Assembly (NCBI RefSeq): GCF_000372725.1
Contig: NW_005197803.1
Location: 114,373 to 178,372 of the forward strand
Source of the DNA: Emiliania huxleyi CCMP1516
Lineage: Eukaryota > Haptophyta > Isochrysidales > Noelaerhabdaceae
Direction of reading: 5' to 3'
Length of the DNA: 64,000 bases
The notes under the pieces: generated by a model
The model's input: the letters and a program-made list of their open reading frames with translations, nothing else
What the model was told of the DNA's origin: nothing
Database searches by the model: none
Shown here: piece by piece, positions 32,667 to 42,018 of the stretch
Position numbering within the stretch: the first letter of the stretch is position 1
Layout: every line of letters begins with the position of its first letter
Position numbers and translations under genes: made by a program

Positions 32667-34040
32667 TCAAACGCGGCTAAAGTCGCGGTCGGGCAGCAGC
32701 CGCGGCGCGACGAGCGTCCATAGGTAGAGCAGCGCACACAGCCAGCCCGACGTCAGCTGCACCCAGGCCGACGCGAGCGAGGCGTTGTACGACCCGTTCA
32801 GCAGCTCGGCGTCGGCCTCGCCATCGGCGGCGGTGCCCCAGTTGGACAGCAGCATGGCCAGGTAAAAGGAGAGGAGCAGCATGACAAAGTAGTAGCCGCG
32901 GTACGACTGTGGCGCCACCTCATCGAGCGGGTCCTCGCGGGCCTCCTCGCCCTCCACCTTCACGGTGACCGCGTCCGCCGCTGCGGGCGCCGCAGCCGGC
33001 GCCGGCGCCAGCTGGCCCGCATTCGTCGCCACCTCCTTGGCGCTCATTTTCGCCGTCTCGCGGCGGCCGGCGCTGAAGGTGAGGAAGGCGACGGTGCCGG
33101 TGGCGATGCAGATCGAGACCACGGAGGAGACGAAGCCCGGGCTATTTGCGAGCGGGTTGCACTCGGCGTACGGCATCGCAGCCATCGCGCCGTAGCAGAC
33201 CCACGTGCCGTAAGCGGAGACGAGGGCGGAGGTGAGGAGGGCGGCGTGCGGCGCGATGCTCGAGACGGAGAGGGCGGTGTTGAGGAGGACGAGCAGGAGC
33301 GTGGTGGTGACAGCCAGCGGGTTGAAGGAGCAGCCGCTCTGCGGGAAGCGGTCGTACAGCAGGCCGATGCCCGTCAGGATGCCCACGTAGAGGAGGAGGC
33401 AGAGCAGCAGGTTGGCCACCTTCCAGACGTTGCCGCCCGAGTTGCTGATGCAGAGGAGCGGCGCGGGCGGTGCCTGATCGTCGCGCTCCACCATGGCCGT
33501 GTTGGCGGAGTAGCCGAATCCAATCAGCGAGATCACCTGGTACACGAGAAAGCCGGGCGCGACGAAGCGGGCAATCCAAGCGTAGTAGGCGAACGCGTCG
33601 TTGGGCATGAAGACGGTGGTGGCACCGACAGCGATGACGCCGATGACCTTGGCGAGCCAGAAGCCGCGGTGCGCAAACACAGCCGCCTTGGACTCGCTGC
33701 ACGTCAGGAACAGCATCGTCAGAAAGAGGCAGGAGAGAGTGAACGAGATGCGGAAGACTGCCCAGTTGCCCTCGCACCGGCCGCCCTCGCAGAGGGTGTA
33801 TGACGCCGAGCCGGGAGTAGACCAGGTGTCGACCGCCATGTCCTGCTCAGAGTATCGGAGGACCAGGGCGACGGTGGTGGCAACGAAGAGGATCAGGCAG
33901 TAGAGCACGTTCGTCTTGAACGGCGAGGCGAGGCAGCGGCATGTGCAGCACTTGCACAGCGCGCCGACGGCGCACGAGCCGACGCACGACGCGCACATCC
34001 CTCCGATGCACGCGACTGGGGCGGAGATCAGGGCGCCCAT
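32667..34040 (-). CDS. Serinc/TMS1-type membrane protein
   Basis: Single-exon gene of 457 aa. It starts with a Cys-rich segment ('CIGGMCASCVGSCAVGALCK') typical of Serinc (serine incorporator) proteins and has about ten hydrophobic segments, e.g. 'VLYCLILFVATTVALVL', 'VFRISFTLSCLFLTMLFLTC', 'GFLVYQVISLIGFGYS', 'LLLCLLLYVGILTGIGLL', and the late 'YYFVMLLLSFYLAMLLSNWG'. The family sits in plasma and endosomal membranes; proposed serine-lipid transfer is disputed and lipid scrambling has been reported. The loop between about residues 325 and 375 is Ala/Pro-rich and acidic. Complete, length as expected. Confidence 0.9.
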   Translation of the reverse strand: MGALISAPVACIGGMCASCVGSCAVGALCKCCTCRCLASPFKTNVLYCLILFVATTVALVLRYSEQDMAVDTWSTPGSASYTLCEGGRCEGNWAVFRISFTLSCLFLTMLFLTCSESKAAVFAHRGFWLAKVIGVIAVGATTVFMPNDAFAYYAWIARFVAPGFLVYQVISLIGFGYSANTAMVERDDQAPPAPLLCISNSGGNVWKVANLLLCLLLYVGILTGIGLLYDRFPQSGCSFNPLAVTTTLLLVLLNTALSVSSIAPHAALLTSALVSAYGTWVCYGAMAAMPYAECNPLANSPGFVSSVVSICIATGTVAFLTFSAGRRETAKMSAKEVATNAGQLAPAPAAAPAAADAVTVKVEGEEAREDPLDEVAPQSYRGYYFVMLLLSFYLAMLLSNWGTAADGEADAELLNGSYNASLASAWVQLTSGWLCALLYLWTLVAPRLLPDRDFSRV

Positions 34041-34388
34041 TTTGCTCCGCTGGAGAGGCGCGGCGGTAGAGAGGCACGGCGGCGAAGAGCGAGCGCTGGA
34101 GCGAGCGCTGGTCGCGTCCCAACCTCCTTGCTACTCGTAGCAAAAAAATAGCTTGGAATCGCACGTCCGACGGCGGCTCGCGTGGGTGGCACCCAGCCAC
34201 CACCCACCCATTACCACCGTGCACAGACACCCACCCATCCACAAAACAAAACACCTCTCATCCACCCTCTCTCTCTCTATCTCCGCCTCAATGCTCAAAT
34301 CAAAAAACAAAACATCTCTCTCCTCAAATCGCGATCCGGAACAGCAGAGAGAGATCAGTCAGCAGAGGGGGGGGGGGGGGGAGGGAGG

Positions 34389-34487
<99 letters not shown>

Positions 34488-34962
34488 CATTGTATATACG
34501 TCGATCCGGTGTGCGACGAGCGGGGTGTGTTCGGTGAGGGTGATCGGTGTTCCCGCGCGGGTTGGGGTTCCCCGTTCCCGGGACGCGGGACGCCGGGTGC
34601 GGGACGCGGGAGTCGCGAGGTGTTTTTGCGGTTTGGAAGTTTGCTCTTGCTGTTTGTGGAGAACATCACTCAAATGACATTATACAATGAAGAAACAAAC
34701 GTTCACGGCCGTCTAGACTAAGCATGGAATGCGTCAGCGTGTGTGCCACAGTGCAAACACACTCTAACTAATCCTCTCTACATGTGGGGGCGGCTCATAC
34801 ACGTTGCCTGGATGGCGTCGACATGACCCTGCCTGGGACTCACACCGCTGCAGCGGTGAGACACCGTGGGTGCGCGCATATGATAGCCCGAGACGTTATG
34901 GGTTGGCCCGCGGGCCTGCGGAGCTGCGGCACCGCCGGCGCCACAGCTCAGCGGAGCTCTGG
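34041..34962. other. intergenic with microsatellite, no gene seen
   Basis: Upstream region of the Serinc gene; holds CCACCCA-rich DNA near 34190-34240, the GA microsatellite, and no convincing ORF. Confidence 0.5.
34370..34486. repeat. (GA)n microsatellite
   Basis: A G-run at about 34369-34382 followed by roughly 90 bp of GA repeat interrupted by a few GG. The frames through it are repeat translations. Confidence 0.97.
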
Positions 34963-35616
34963 CTACACACCGGCGGTCACGCCTGAGCTGCTGTGCTTGC
35001 AGGTCCTCGCCTTATGGCCGAGGCCGCCGCATCGCGAGCATCGCTGCGGCTTGTCCTTTCGCGACCCGCTGGGCGCCGGGTGAGCCCCCAGCTTGATCTG
35101 GATCGGCGGCAGAGGCGGCGGCGCCGCTTTCAAGAAGAGGGTTTTGAGGAGGCCCGGCCCGATATCGCTGTTTAGCAGAAGGGCCATCTGCGAGAGCTGC
35201 GGGCTCGAGGGCGTCTCCAGGCCGCGGCACACGCGCTTTGACGGACGCGGAGAAGTCACAGCTTCAGCATCAATCGCGGCCCTGCAGTGCAAGTCCACGT
35301 CGAGCGTGGCGAGGGCGAGGCGGGAAGGAGGAGACGCGCAGCCGCCGATGACCGACGAGTCGTCGATGCTATCACCGAGAAGAGCCGCGATCGGGCAGTA
35401 CTCCGCCGATACGACGATGCCGACGGCTTGCATGGGACACAGGTGATCTCCGCAAGGAGTGACAAGGTGAACCGCCGTGCACGTCCCCGGTACCCCTAGG
35501 GTTCTGAGGCCGGATTTGGGGGGGGGGGGGGGGGGGGTAAATTGCCATTTAAGAGATTGCAGGCACGCGGGTATCTCTTTTTTAAGTATTTTTAAGAAAA
35601 TCGGCCTCGCCGGCAT
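34963..35616 (-). CDS. hypothetical protein ending in a CCHC zinc knuckle
   Basis: Open frame of 217 aa on the minus strand. The last ~30 residues read 'KPQRCSRCGGLGHKARTCKH', a textbook CX2CX4HX4C zinc knuckle as found in nucleic-acid-binding proteins, retroelement Gag and some plant MYB-like factors. The middle is Pro/Ser/Ala-rich with a nuclear-signal-like 'RPSKRVCR'. The first ~35 codons cover a G-run and are doubtful; an inner Met (MQAVGIVVSAEY) may be the start. It may be a host protein or a remnant of a mobile element. Confidence 0.4.
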   Translation of the reverse strand: MPARPIFLKILKKEIPACLQSLKWQFTPPPPPPKSGLRTLGVPGTCTAVHLVTPCGDHLCPMQAVGIVVSAEYCPIAALLGDSIDDSSVIGGCASPPSRLALATLDVDLHCRAAIDAEAVTSPRPSKRVCRGLETPSSPQLSQMALLLNSDIGPGLLKTLFLKAAPPPLPPIQIKLGAHPAPSGSRKDKPQRCSRCGGLGHKARTCKHSSSGVTAGV

Positions 35617-36950
35617 GCGTCGCTGCGTTCCGCGCCGTTTTCTCCAACACTGCCGTTATTAGGCACAAAAACCCGCCCCTCTGAAGACACATCTGTAAGT
35701 CTGGTGCACTGGCAGGAGCCATACTATAATAGGGGACGCGTGCTAGCTGCTAGGCTAGCTGATTGTAGCCAGCTACCCGGCCTCCGGCGTCTACCGGGAG
35801 CTCCTCCGGGACCATCGACCTCGGGAGCTCTCCCGCACCGTTTAAGCGTTTAAGACCGTTTAAGGAATCGGCGGCCCAGGCAGCCTTAAAACGGGCCTAG
35901 GCCCGTTTTAAGCCGTTTAAGCCGCAGGCGCCCCAGGGCCCACCCACTTTTAAGTCTAGGGCCCCCCCAAGGTCGTTCTCGATAAGTAAAAAGCAAGCGC
36001 GGGACTCTCGAGGTTCTCGAGGTGGATATCCTTTGGTTGCGTTGGGTAGCGAGGATTGGTGTGACGCGATCCACGCAGGCGTGTTTTCTGACGGCCGACC
36101 GTCAGTGCACGGAGTTGCCCCTTCTCCGACTGCCCCGACTAGTTCTCGAGGTCTTCGGGTGTGACCCCTGCGTCCCCCGAGACCTAGCGTGGGTGGGTTG
36201 GAGTAAGGGCCCTATGGGCTAGCAGTGTCGGACCTTCAAGACATGCGCTTTTGGCCAGTGGCCTCTTCGCGGACATTGGTACGGCACCTCCGGTAAGATG
36301 AGATTGAGACCGGCTCTGCCTTCTTTCTCTGCCAGTGTTCGAGACTGGGGCCGATCGAACTTCTCTTGAGACTTGAGTTGTTCAGAGGAGGAATCCGGCC
36401 AGCACGGGTAAAAGAGGGAAGCCCGGAGAATCCCCAGCTGCGGAAACGTAGTGTCGCTCAAAAGAGGTGGCAGGTGCGAACTGCGGGGAGTGTAAGGACT
36501 CTAAGTGGTCACCACAATGGTCAATGCACAAAAGGTCTAAAGGTGCCTGTCCTGTAATATATGGCTTATGGGCTTCTCCACACGGTACGGCTTTATCGGC
36601 GGGGTCTATCGGACGACCTTCTCACGAAGAGGCAACAGACAAGACGCCTGCGGGCCGACCCTCACGGATCACAGATCACAGACAAGACCCCTTGCGTTGG
36701 CGTTTTGGCCGGTGCGCGGCGTGGCCCGTGGCCTCGGGCCCGGCGGCGCCGCGCGCGCGCGGCGCGGTGGGCCGGGGTGTGCGGCGGTGGTCCGTGGAGT
36801 CGCGATTCGTCGGACAAAAACTCTTTCTGTTACATCGAGCGGAACCAGAACGCACTGTATCTTCTGGACCCCTCTTGCGTCGCTACCCGACGGACTACCG
36901 GCTACCGTGCTGCGTGCTGCGTGCGCGCTACTCGCGAAACCCAAAGCTGC
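35617..36950. other. intergenic with palindromes, no gene seen
   Basis: No coding signal. Between 35838 and 35925 are repeated GTTTAAG motifs and a 28-bp perfect palindrome (35885-35912). GC content is lower than in the genes. Confidence 0.5.
35885..35912. repeat. 28-bp perfect palindrome
   Basis: Centre AACGGGCCTAGGCCCGTT with AT-rich arms ending CTTAA/TTAAG. Surrounded by direct and inverted GTTTAAG copies. Confidence 0.92.
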
Positions 36951-38916
36951 TCACCGTCTCCCGCCCGGCGCCCCCATCGACGCCGCGGCGGGCGGCGCCG
37001 GCGGCCACGGCGCGGTGGGGCCGCCGCCCTCCGCCTCCTCCGTCTCGGCCGGGGTGGTCGCCGCCATCGCCGCGGGCGTGGCGGGGGCGCTCGCCTGGTC
37101 GGGCCCGCCCTGCTTCCCGCGCAGCTCGAGCCAGCGCGCCCGGGCCGCCGCCGCGGCCTCCGCCTCGTCGTCGGCCGTGCTGCGCGCCGGCCGCGCCGCG
37201 GCGAGCAGCCAGTGCTCCGGCGCGGTCGCGGGGAGCCGCGGCGCGCCGGGCGGCGCGTCGTCGCCGCCCACGGCGTCGCCGGCGATCGCCTCGCCCTGCT
37301 CGACCTGCCGGCTGCGCGAGCGGCCCGGGTAGGCGTGCTGCTCTGCCCGGGCGCACGGCAGCAGCCGGAGCGGGAGGAAGCAGCCGCGGGCCGTCACCGC
37401 GGCGGCGGCGAGGGTGAGCAGTGCGCAGAGGCCGTGGTAGTAGTGCGACCCGCCGCCGCCGAGGGGGTCGCGCTCGGCGCCGCCGCGCGAGCTGTTGTGC
37501 AGCACGTGCAGCACGAGCGGCGCGGCGAGGCGGAGGCTCCACGCCGTCGTCTGGAGCAGCGCGCGCCCGTCGGGGCGCGGGAAGCGGAGCGGCAGGTGGG
37601 TGAGCATCCGGGAGCGCGCGAGGGCGAACGCGGTGCACAGCGCGGCGTGGACGAGCAGCAGGGCGCGGAGCAGCGCCGGGCGCTCCTCGCAGAGCGACGG
37701 CTGCGCCGAGATGCCGGTCAGGCCGCACGAGGCGGCGCCCCAGAGCTGCAGCGCGCTCAGCAGCCCGAGCCCGAGAGATGCCGCGCGCAAGGCGGGCTGC
37801 CGCAGCGCGCCGAGCCACAGGCCACGCCGCGCGGGGACGGCCGCACCGCCAAAACCGCGCTCCGTGGCAGACAGCGCCGCCCTCAGCGCGCACGCCCGCT
37901 CGAGGCAGCGCTCGCGCCGCCGCCACGCAGCGCGCTCGGCGGCGAACGCCACCCGCAGCCGGTGGTGGTGGCGCGCCAAGCCCGCGCCGGTCGGCGCGAC
38001 GGCGAGCGTCGGAAGCGCGCCGCACAGGCGAGTCGTCAGCGATGCTCCGCCCGCGGCGGGCGCGCGCTCGGAGAGCGCCAGCGCCGCCAACTCGAGCAGC
38101 GTCTCGCGCCTGCGCACGTCGCCGGCGCGCGGCGGCGGCGGCGCCAGCCTCACGACTGCGTCCACGTGCTGCAGGCAGTCCTCGAGCGCGCGGGCGCGGG
38201 CGCGGTGCTCCGCGTCGACGACGGCGAGGCCATACGCGAGCGAGCGGCGCCACTCGTCGGACGGCGCCAGCGTCCAGAGCGCCCGCGGCAAGGCGACCAT
38301 GCCCTGGCCCAAGAGCAGCGCCAGCAGCAGGAGGCCGCCGCCACCCGCGACCGCGGAGAGCAGCCCGGCGCCCGCGCCCGGAAGCTGGAGGAAGAGGAGG
38401 GCGCACGCAGCGGCGCCGAGGAGCGTCGCGTAGAAGAAGAGGCGCGACCGCAGCGCCGCCCTGCACCGGCCAAGGGCGCTGAACTGGCCCGCGAGCAGCG
38501 CCACGCTGAGGACCTCGGGCAGCTGCGAGAGAGGTACGTGGGTCGGTATCAGGCGGGCCAGTGCGCGCGAGGCCGGGAGAGCCTCTGTGGTGGTGGTGCC
38601 GGCGGCGTGGCGGCGCGGTGGCGCGTTGCGGCGGGTGCCGGCGCACCAGCCACCCGCACAGCAGCGTCGCCCAGTACAGGAGCCTCCACCATGCGGCCGG
38701 GCAATTCGAGGAGAGCGCGCAGCCGGCCGAGGCGAGCGCGGCGGCCGTGCAGGCGGCAGAGTTGCCCAGCACGAGCGCAACAATCACCGGGTCCTCGGGC
38801 AGGAGGAGAATGCAGTCGTCTGGTGGCACCGGCGGGAGAGGCGCGGACACTCCACGAGAAGAGACGTCGGGGCGTCGGGCGTCATCAGTCAGAGGCCAGC
38901 TTGCTTGGGCTTCCAT
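36951..38916 (-). CDS. LMBR1-like multi-pass membrane protein
   Basis: Two exons on the minus strand, 38916-38647 and 38522-36951, joined by a GT-AG intron; 613 aa. Hydrophobic segments include 'EDPVIVALVLGNSAACTAAA', 'WWRLLYWATLLCGW', 'LFFYATLLGAAACALLFLQL' and 'GGGGLLLLALLLGQGMVALP'. The run 'LLLLGQGMVALPRALW…' followed by a charged helix is characteristic of LMBRD2-like members of the LMBR1 family (plasma-membrane proteins, some tied to GPCR signalling). A long cytosolic helical region (about residues 195-345) separates the two membrane halves. The last ~100 residues are Ala/Pro/Arg-rich and disordered. Very GC-biased codons; the opposite strand also has a long open frame, which is a shadow. 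Confidence 0.72.
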
Positions 38917-39022
38917 GCGAGCGAAGGGGCCGGAAAAAGTATTTTGCCAGTAAAAGAATTTACGAAGTCGGGGGTTCAACCGCACCTAGGACACGCACAA
39001 CTGACTCCTCGTTTCGCCGCAC

Positions 39023-40180
39023 TCACGCTGTCTGGTGCCAGCAGTACTCCTCTGCGTACGCATCGGCTTCGCCCGTGGCCGCGCACGACGCGGAGCACGT
39101 GAAGACGGCCACGGTGCCCCAGTCGAGCGCCTCCTCTGGCGCGGCCGCGTCCCCGGCGCCTCCCGCCTCCGCCGCCCGCTCGATCGACGCCACCAGGTTG
39201 GGCACGATCTGGTACTCGAACCAGCGCGGCGCGCCGCAGCGGCCGCACGGCGGCACCTCCGCGGGCCGGCGAAGGCGCGACAGCCACAGCGGCTGCGCGT
39301 CGGCGTGGTGGCAGTACCGCAGCACTTGCTCTGGCCACGCGCTCACGCGCCTTTGGAAGGCCGCGAGCGCGTCGTCCTCGCCCTCGTCCTCGCCCTCGCC
39401 CTCGCCGAGCTCCGCCTCCGACAACGCGTCGTCCGGCGCCGCGCCCGCGTCAGCGGCATGCCTCGCGCGATAGCGCTCGGCCGCCGCCTCGGCCGCCGCA
39501 ACCTCAGACCAGTCCCACTCCTCGAGCCACCCCTCCCAGTCGCCCTCGACGTCGATGCTCAGCGGCAGCTCCGGCAACGGCGCCCGACTGGCGGCGGCGC
39601 CGGCGGCGTCCGTGGCGCCCGCCGCCGTGGGGCCGCAGGCGGGGCTGTCCGGGCTGTCGGAGCAGGCGGAGCCGCCGGCCTGCGGCGGCTCCAGCGGCGC
39701 AGCCTCGGGAAGCACGCAGCGGAGCGCCCGCCAGCCCGCGGGCGTCTCGAGGCAGTCGCCGCCGCAGCAGAAGAGCAGCAGAGAGCAGTGGAAGGCGTGG
39801 GGCATCCCCGGCCGCGGGCAGTAGAGCTGGACCAGGAGGCGGAGGCCACGGCCGCACCGAGCGCAAGCGAGTGCGCCCGGCGGCTGTGGGTGCAGCCACA
39901 CGGGCGCCCCTCCAACCTTGGAGGGGAAGCGCGGGTGCGCCTGACCCGCGTCCGCAAAGCCGAGCTCGACAGACGGGCCGGCGGGCGCCGCGGGGGGCTG
40001 TGTAGCCGCAGGAGCGGCGTGAACCCGCGCCGGCGGCGGCTTGGCGCGAGCCGGCGCCGCTGCCACCGCCTCGGCCGGCGAGAGCTCGACCCGCTGGAGG
40101 AGCGCCTCGAGGTCGGCGTCCGCCACGGTACGAGGAGGCGGCGGCGCCTCCTCCTCGCCCCAGTCGCCCACCTCGAACAT
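39023..40180 (-). CDS. PDCD2-family zinc-finger protein
   Basis: Single exon, 385 aa from MFEVGDWGEEE at 40180. The N-terminal half has the PDCD2/TSR4 signature 'VELGFADAGQAHPRFPSKVG' and 'ALACARCGRGLRLLVQLYCP', followed by the MYND-like 'HAFHCSLLLFCC…C' cluster. The C-terminal PDCD2_C domain is present: 'RVSAWPEQVLRYCHHADAQP', 'PPCGRCGAPRWFEYQIVPNL', 'LDWGTVAVFTCSASC'. Family members are chaperones for ribosomal protein uS5 (Rps2) in 40S ribosome assembly. Between the halves is an acidic, Ser/Ala-rich linker. The longer upstream frame overlaps a dispersed repeat and is not used. Confidence 0.9.
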   Translation of the reverse strand: MFEVGDWGEEEAPPPPRTVADADLEALLQRVELSPAEAVAAAPARAKPPPARVHAAPAATQPPAAPAGPSVELGFADAGQAHPRFPSKVGGAPVWLHPQPPGALACARCGRGLRLLVQLYCPRPGMPHAFHCSLLLFCCGGDCLETPAGWRALRCVLPEAAPLEPPQAGGSACSDSPDSPACGPTAAGATDAAGAAASRAPLPELPLSIDVEGDWEGWLEEWDWSEVAAAEAAAERYRARHAADAGAAPDDALSEAELGEGEGEDEGEDDALAAFQRRVSAWPEQVLRYCHHADAQPLWLSRLRRPAEVPPCGRCGAPRWFEYQIVPNLVASIERAAEAGGAGDAAAPEEALDWGTVAVFTCSASCAATGEADAYAEEYCWHQTA

Positions 40181-41064
40181 CGTGTTCGAGTGCCGAGTGC
40201 GGCGTCTAGCGGGGGCACGTGGAAAACGGCGCTTAAATGCCCGAGCAGGGACTGATGAGTGCGCTTCGTACAACATGTACATGTAGCTCCCCGGCCCTGG
40301 GTGTGAGGCCAATGACTGCACTCCAAGTGCTCCAAGTGCTGACTGCAATCCAAGTGCTCCAGATAGCCGATAGGAAGAGGCAGACGCCCAAGGCGCAAGG
40401 CCCAAGCCCCAAGGCGCAAGGGTGGGCGACGGCTAGCACCACGCTCCAAGTGCACACTCCTCCTCTTAAAATCCCTGTGTGGTGGCCTGGTGTGGTCCTA
40501 ATATTTTGCGGAATATTTTTTTTTCAAGTACCAAGATCTTGCCAAGACGCAAAAGAGTGCACCGAAAACGCCAAAATTTCTCCTTTTATTTGTGGAGCGG
40601 TCTTTGGAGTGCTCGGACTCCCGAATTCTTTTTCGACGCCGAGAGGCGAGAGGAAATTGACGGTAGTTTTTCCCGATATTTTCTTGTCTCATCCCGTCTC
40701 GCCGTGTAGAGTTCGGGTCTCGGCAAGGGAGGACCACCCCCGGGGGACAGGCCTCTCCGCCTGACAAGCATGCATGCTCTCAGTCTCCGTCGCGACGAGA
40801 AGGGGCCTGCAGAAAGTAGTACTGCTCCGCCGCAACCCTCCCGCGGCGACCCGCACGCGAGGAGGGCCTCCCTCCCGGCGCTCAATCGTCATAAGGCAGC
40901 TCGCACTCCTCCTCATCGTCGCACCCGAAACCTTGCGCCGCAGAGTCCATCTGGTGGAGCGAGTTGACCGCGCCAAAGAGGCGCCGCGTGAGAAAACCGG
41001 GCAGTAGCCTCGAGAGGGTGTACCTGAAGGGGGCGGGTGTGCGCCGGGCGTTGGCGACCGGCCC
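40181..41064. other. intergenic with inverted dispersed repeats
   Basis: 40285-40490 is an inverted patchwork related to 29720-29830 (CTAGCCGTCGCCCACCC; CACACAGGGATTTTAA) and to 3060-3140. The rest (40500-41064) shows no gene. Confidence 0.6.
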
Positions 41065-41574
41065 CTACCACGCGTGCGCGCAAACCGTCTGTCGCCTGTG
41101 TTTTGAGACAAAGGCGTACACCGCCCGGATGAGGAGGCTGATGATCGGCAGGCGCAGCACGGCGACGAGCCAGCCGAGGCCGACGGCCTCGTACGCCGAG
41201 AGCACGGCGTCGGCTCCCGACGAGACCGCCGCGCCCGGGCCGATCACGTGGATGTGGCGCATCGCTTCGTCGCGCGAGATGACGCCACCGCCCTCGCCGA
41301 CGCGGTAGCCGCCCTCGCCAAAGGCGTTGATGTCGACAAAGGAGACGCGGCCGCGCTTGCGGTCAAAGAAGGTCAGCAGCGCCTTGTTTGTCAGGCACAC
41401 CGCGCAGGTCCCGTCGTAGAGGACCTGGAGCGGCGAGGCTGGCACGGACGGGCGTGCGAACGGGATGCTGACCGCGACGGGACAGCTCGCGCGCGAGACG
41501 GCGGGACGCGGCCGGAGCGCCGGCGGGGAGTGCAGCCCGAGGATCAGGACGAGGGAGGCAGCGACAGCGGGCAT
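41065..41574 (-). CDS. DCC-family (DUF393) thioredoxin-like protein, plastid-type leader
   Basis: Single exon, 169 aa. The DCC motif is clear: 'VLYDGTCAVCLTNKALLTFF', i.e. YDGxCxxC, the redox-type Cys pair of this thioredoxin-fold family, then 'RGRVSFVDI' and the C-terminal 'LGWLVAVLRLPIISLLIRAV' and 'YAFVSKHRRQT'. Residues 1-20 (MPAVAASLVLILGLHSPPAL) are signal-like, followed by an Arg/Pro/Ser-rich stretch, consistent with import into a complex plastid. Function of the family (thiol-disulfide chemistry) is inferred from the motif. Confidence 0.85.
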   Translation of the reverse strand: MPAVAASLVLILGLHSPPALRPRPAVSRASCPVAVSIPFARPSVPASPLQVLYDGTCAVCLTNKALLTFFDRKRGRVSFVDINAFGEGGYRVGEGGGVISRDEAMRHIHVIGPGAAVSSGADAVLSAYEAVGLGWLVAVLRLPIISLLIRAVYAFVSKHRRQTVCAHAW

Positions 41575-42018
41575 TGGTCAGGGGGCCGGACAGTGGGCTG
41601 ATGGCCAGCTCTCTGATTGCGGGTTGTTTTTCTTTTTCTGCCGTCCGCGCCAGTCCCCGCCAAGTGTCGTGCGAGGGAGCTTTGTTGTAAATTTCTCTTT
41701 TCTTTTCTTGTTGCGGCTCCCGGCGACGTCTGTTTTCTTTCTTTCTTTGTGTTGGTTATATGATCCTATTATAGGCAGTGGGCAGCCACCTGCGCCAGAA
41801 AATTCGCGGTGGCAGCCCGAGATGACACCCGATCCGTCAGTCGACCTCCAGACGAACGTAGACGACAGATGCGCTCGAATCCCCCACATGCATGCACATG
41901 CCCCTCGGACCCCTCAGCGCTTGGAACCGTCCAGCCAGCCCGAAACCCCTTCATCCTTGAACCTCGGCCACCCCTGCCCTCGCTGCGCCGCTCGCCGCCG
42001 GCCCCGGCCCCCCGCCCC
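41575..42018. other. convergent-side intergenic, no gene seen
   Basis: Holds a TTTC tract (41737-41752) and a short repeat (GTGCGAGGGAGCTTTGTTGTAAA, 41667-41690) shared with 55016-55040. Confidence 0.5.

Noticed and set aside
34389-34486. Ser/Leu or Glu/Arg repeat protein over the GA tract
   Set aside because: Pure microsatellite; the frame is open on every strand because the repeat lacks stops.
36561-39473. A 970-codon plus-strand open frame
   Set aside because: It is the shadow of the minus-strand LMBR1-like and PDCD2 genes in very GC-rich DNA; its translation is Arg/Ala/Gly filler without domains.
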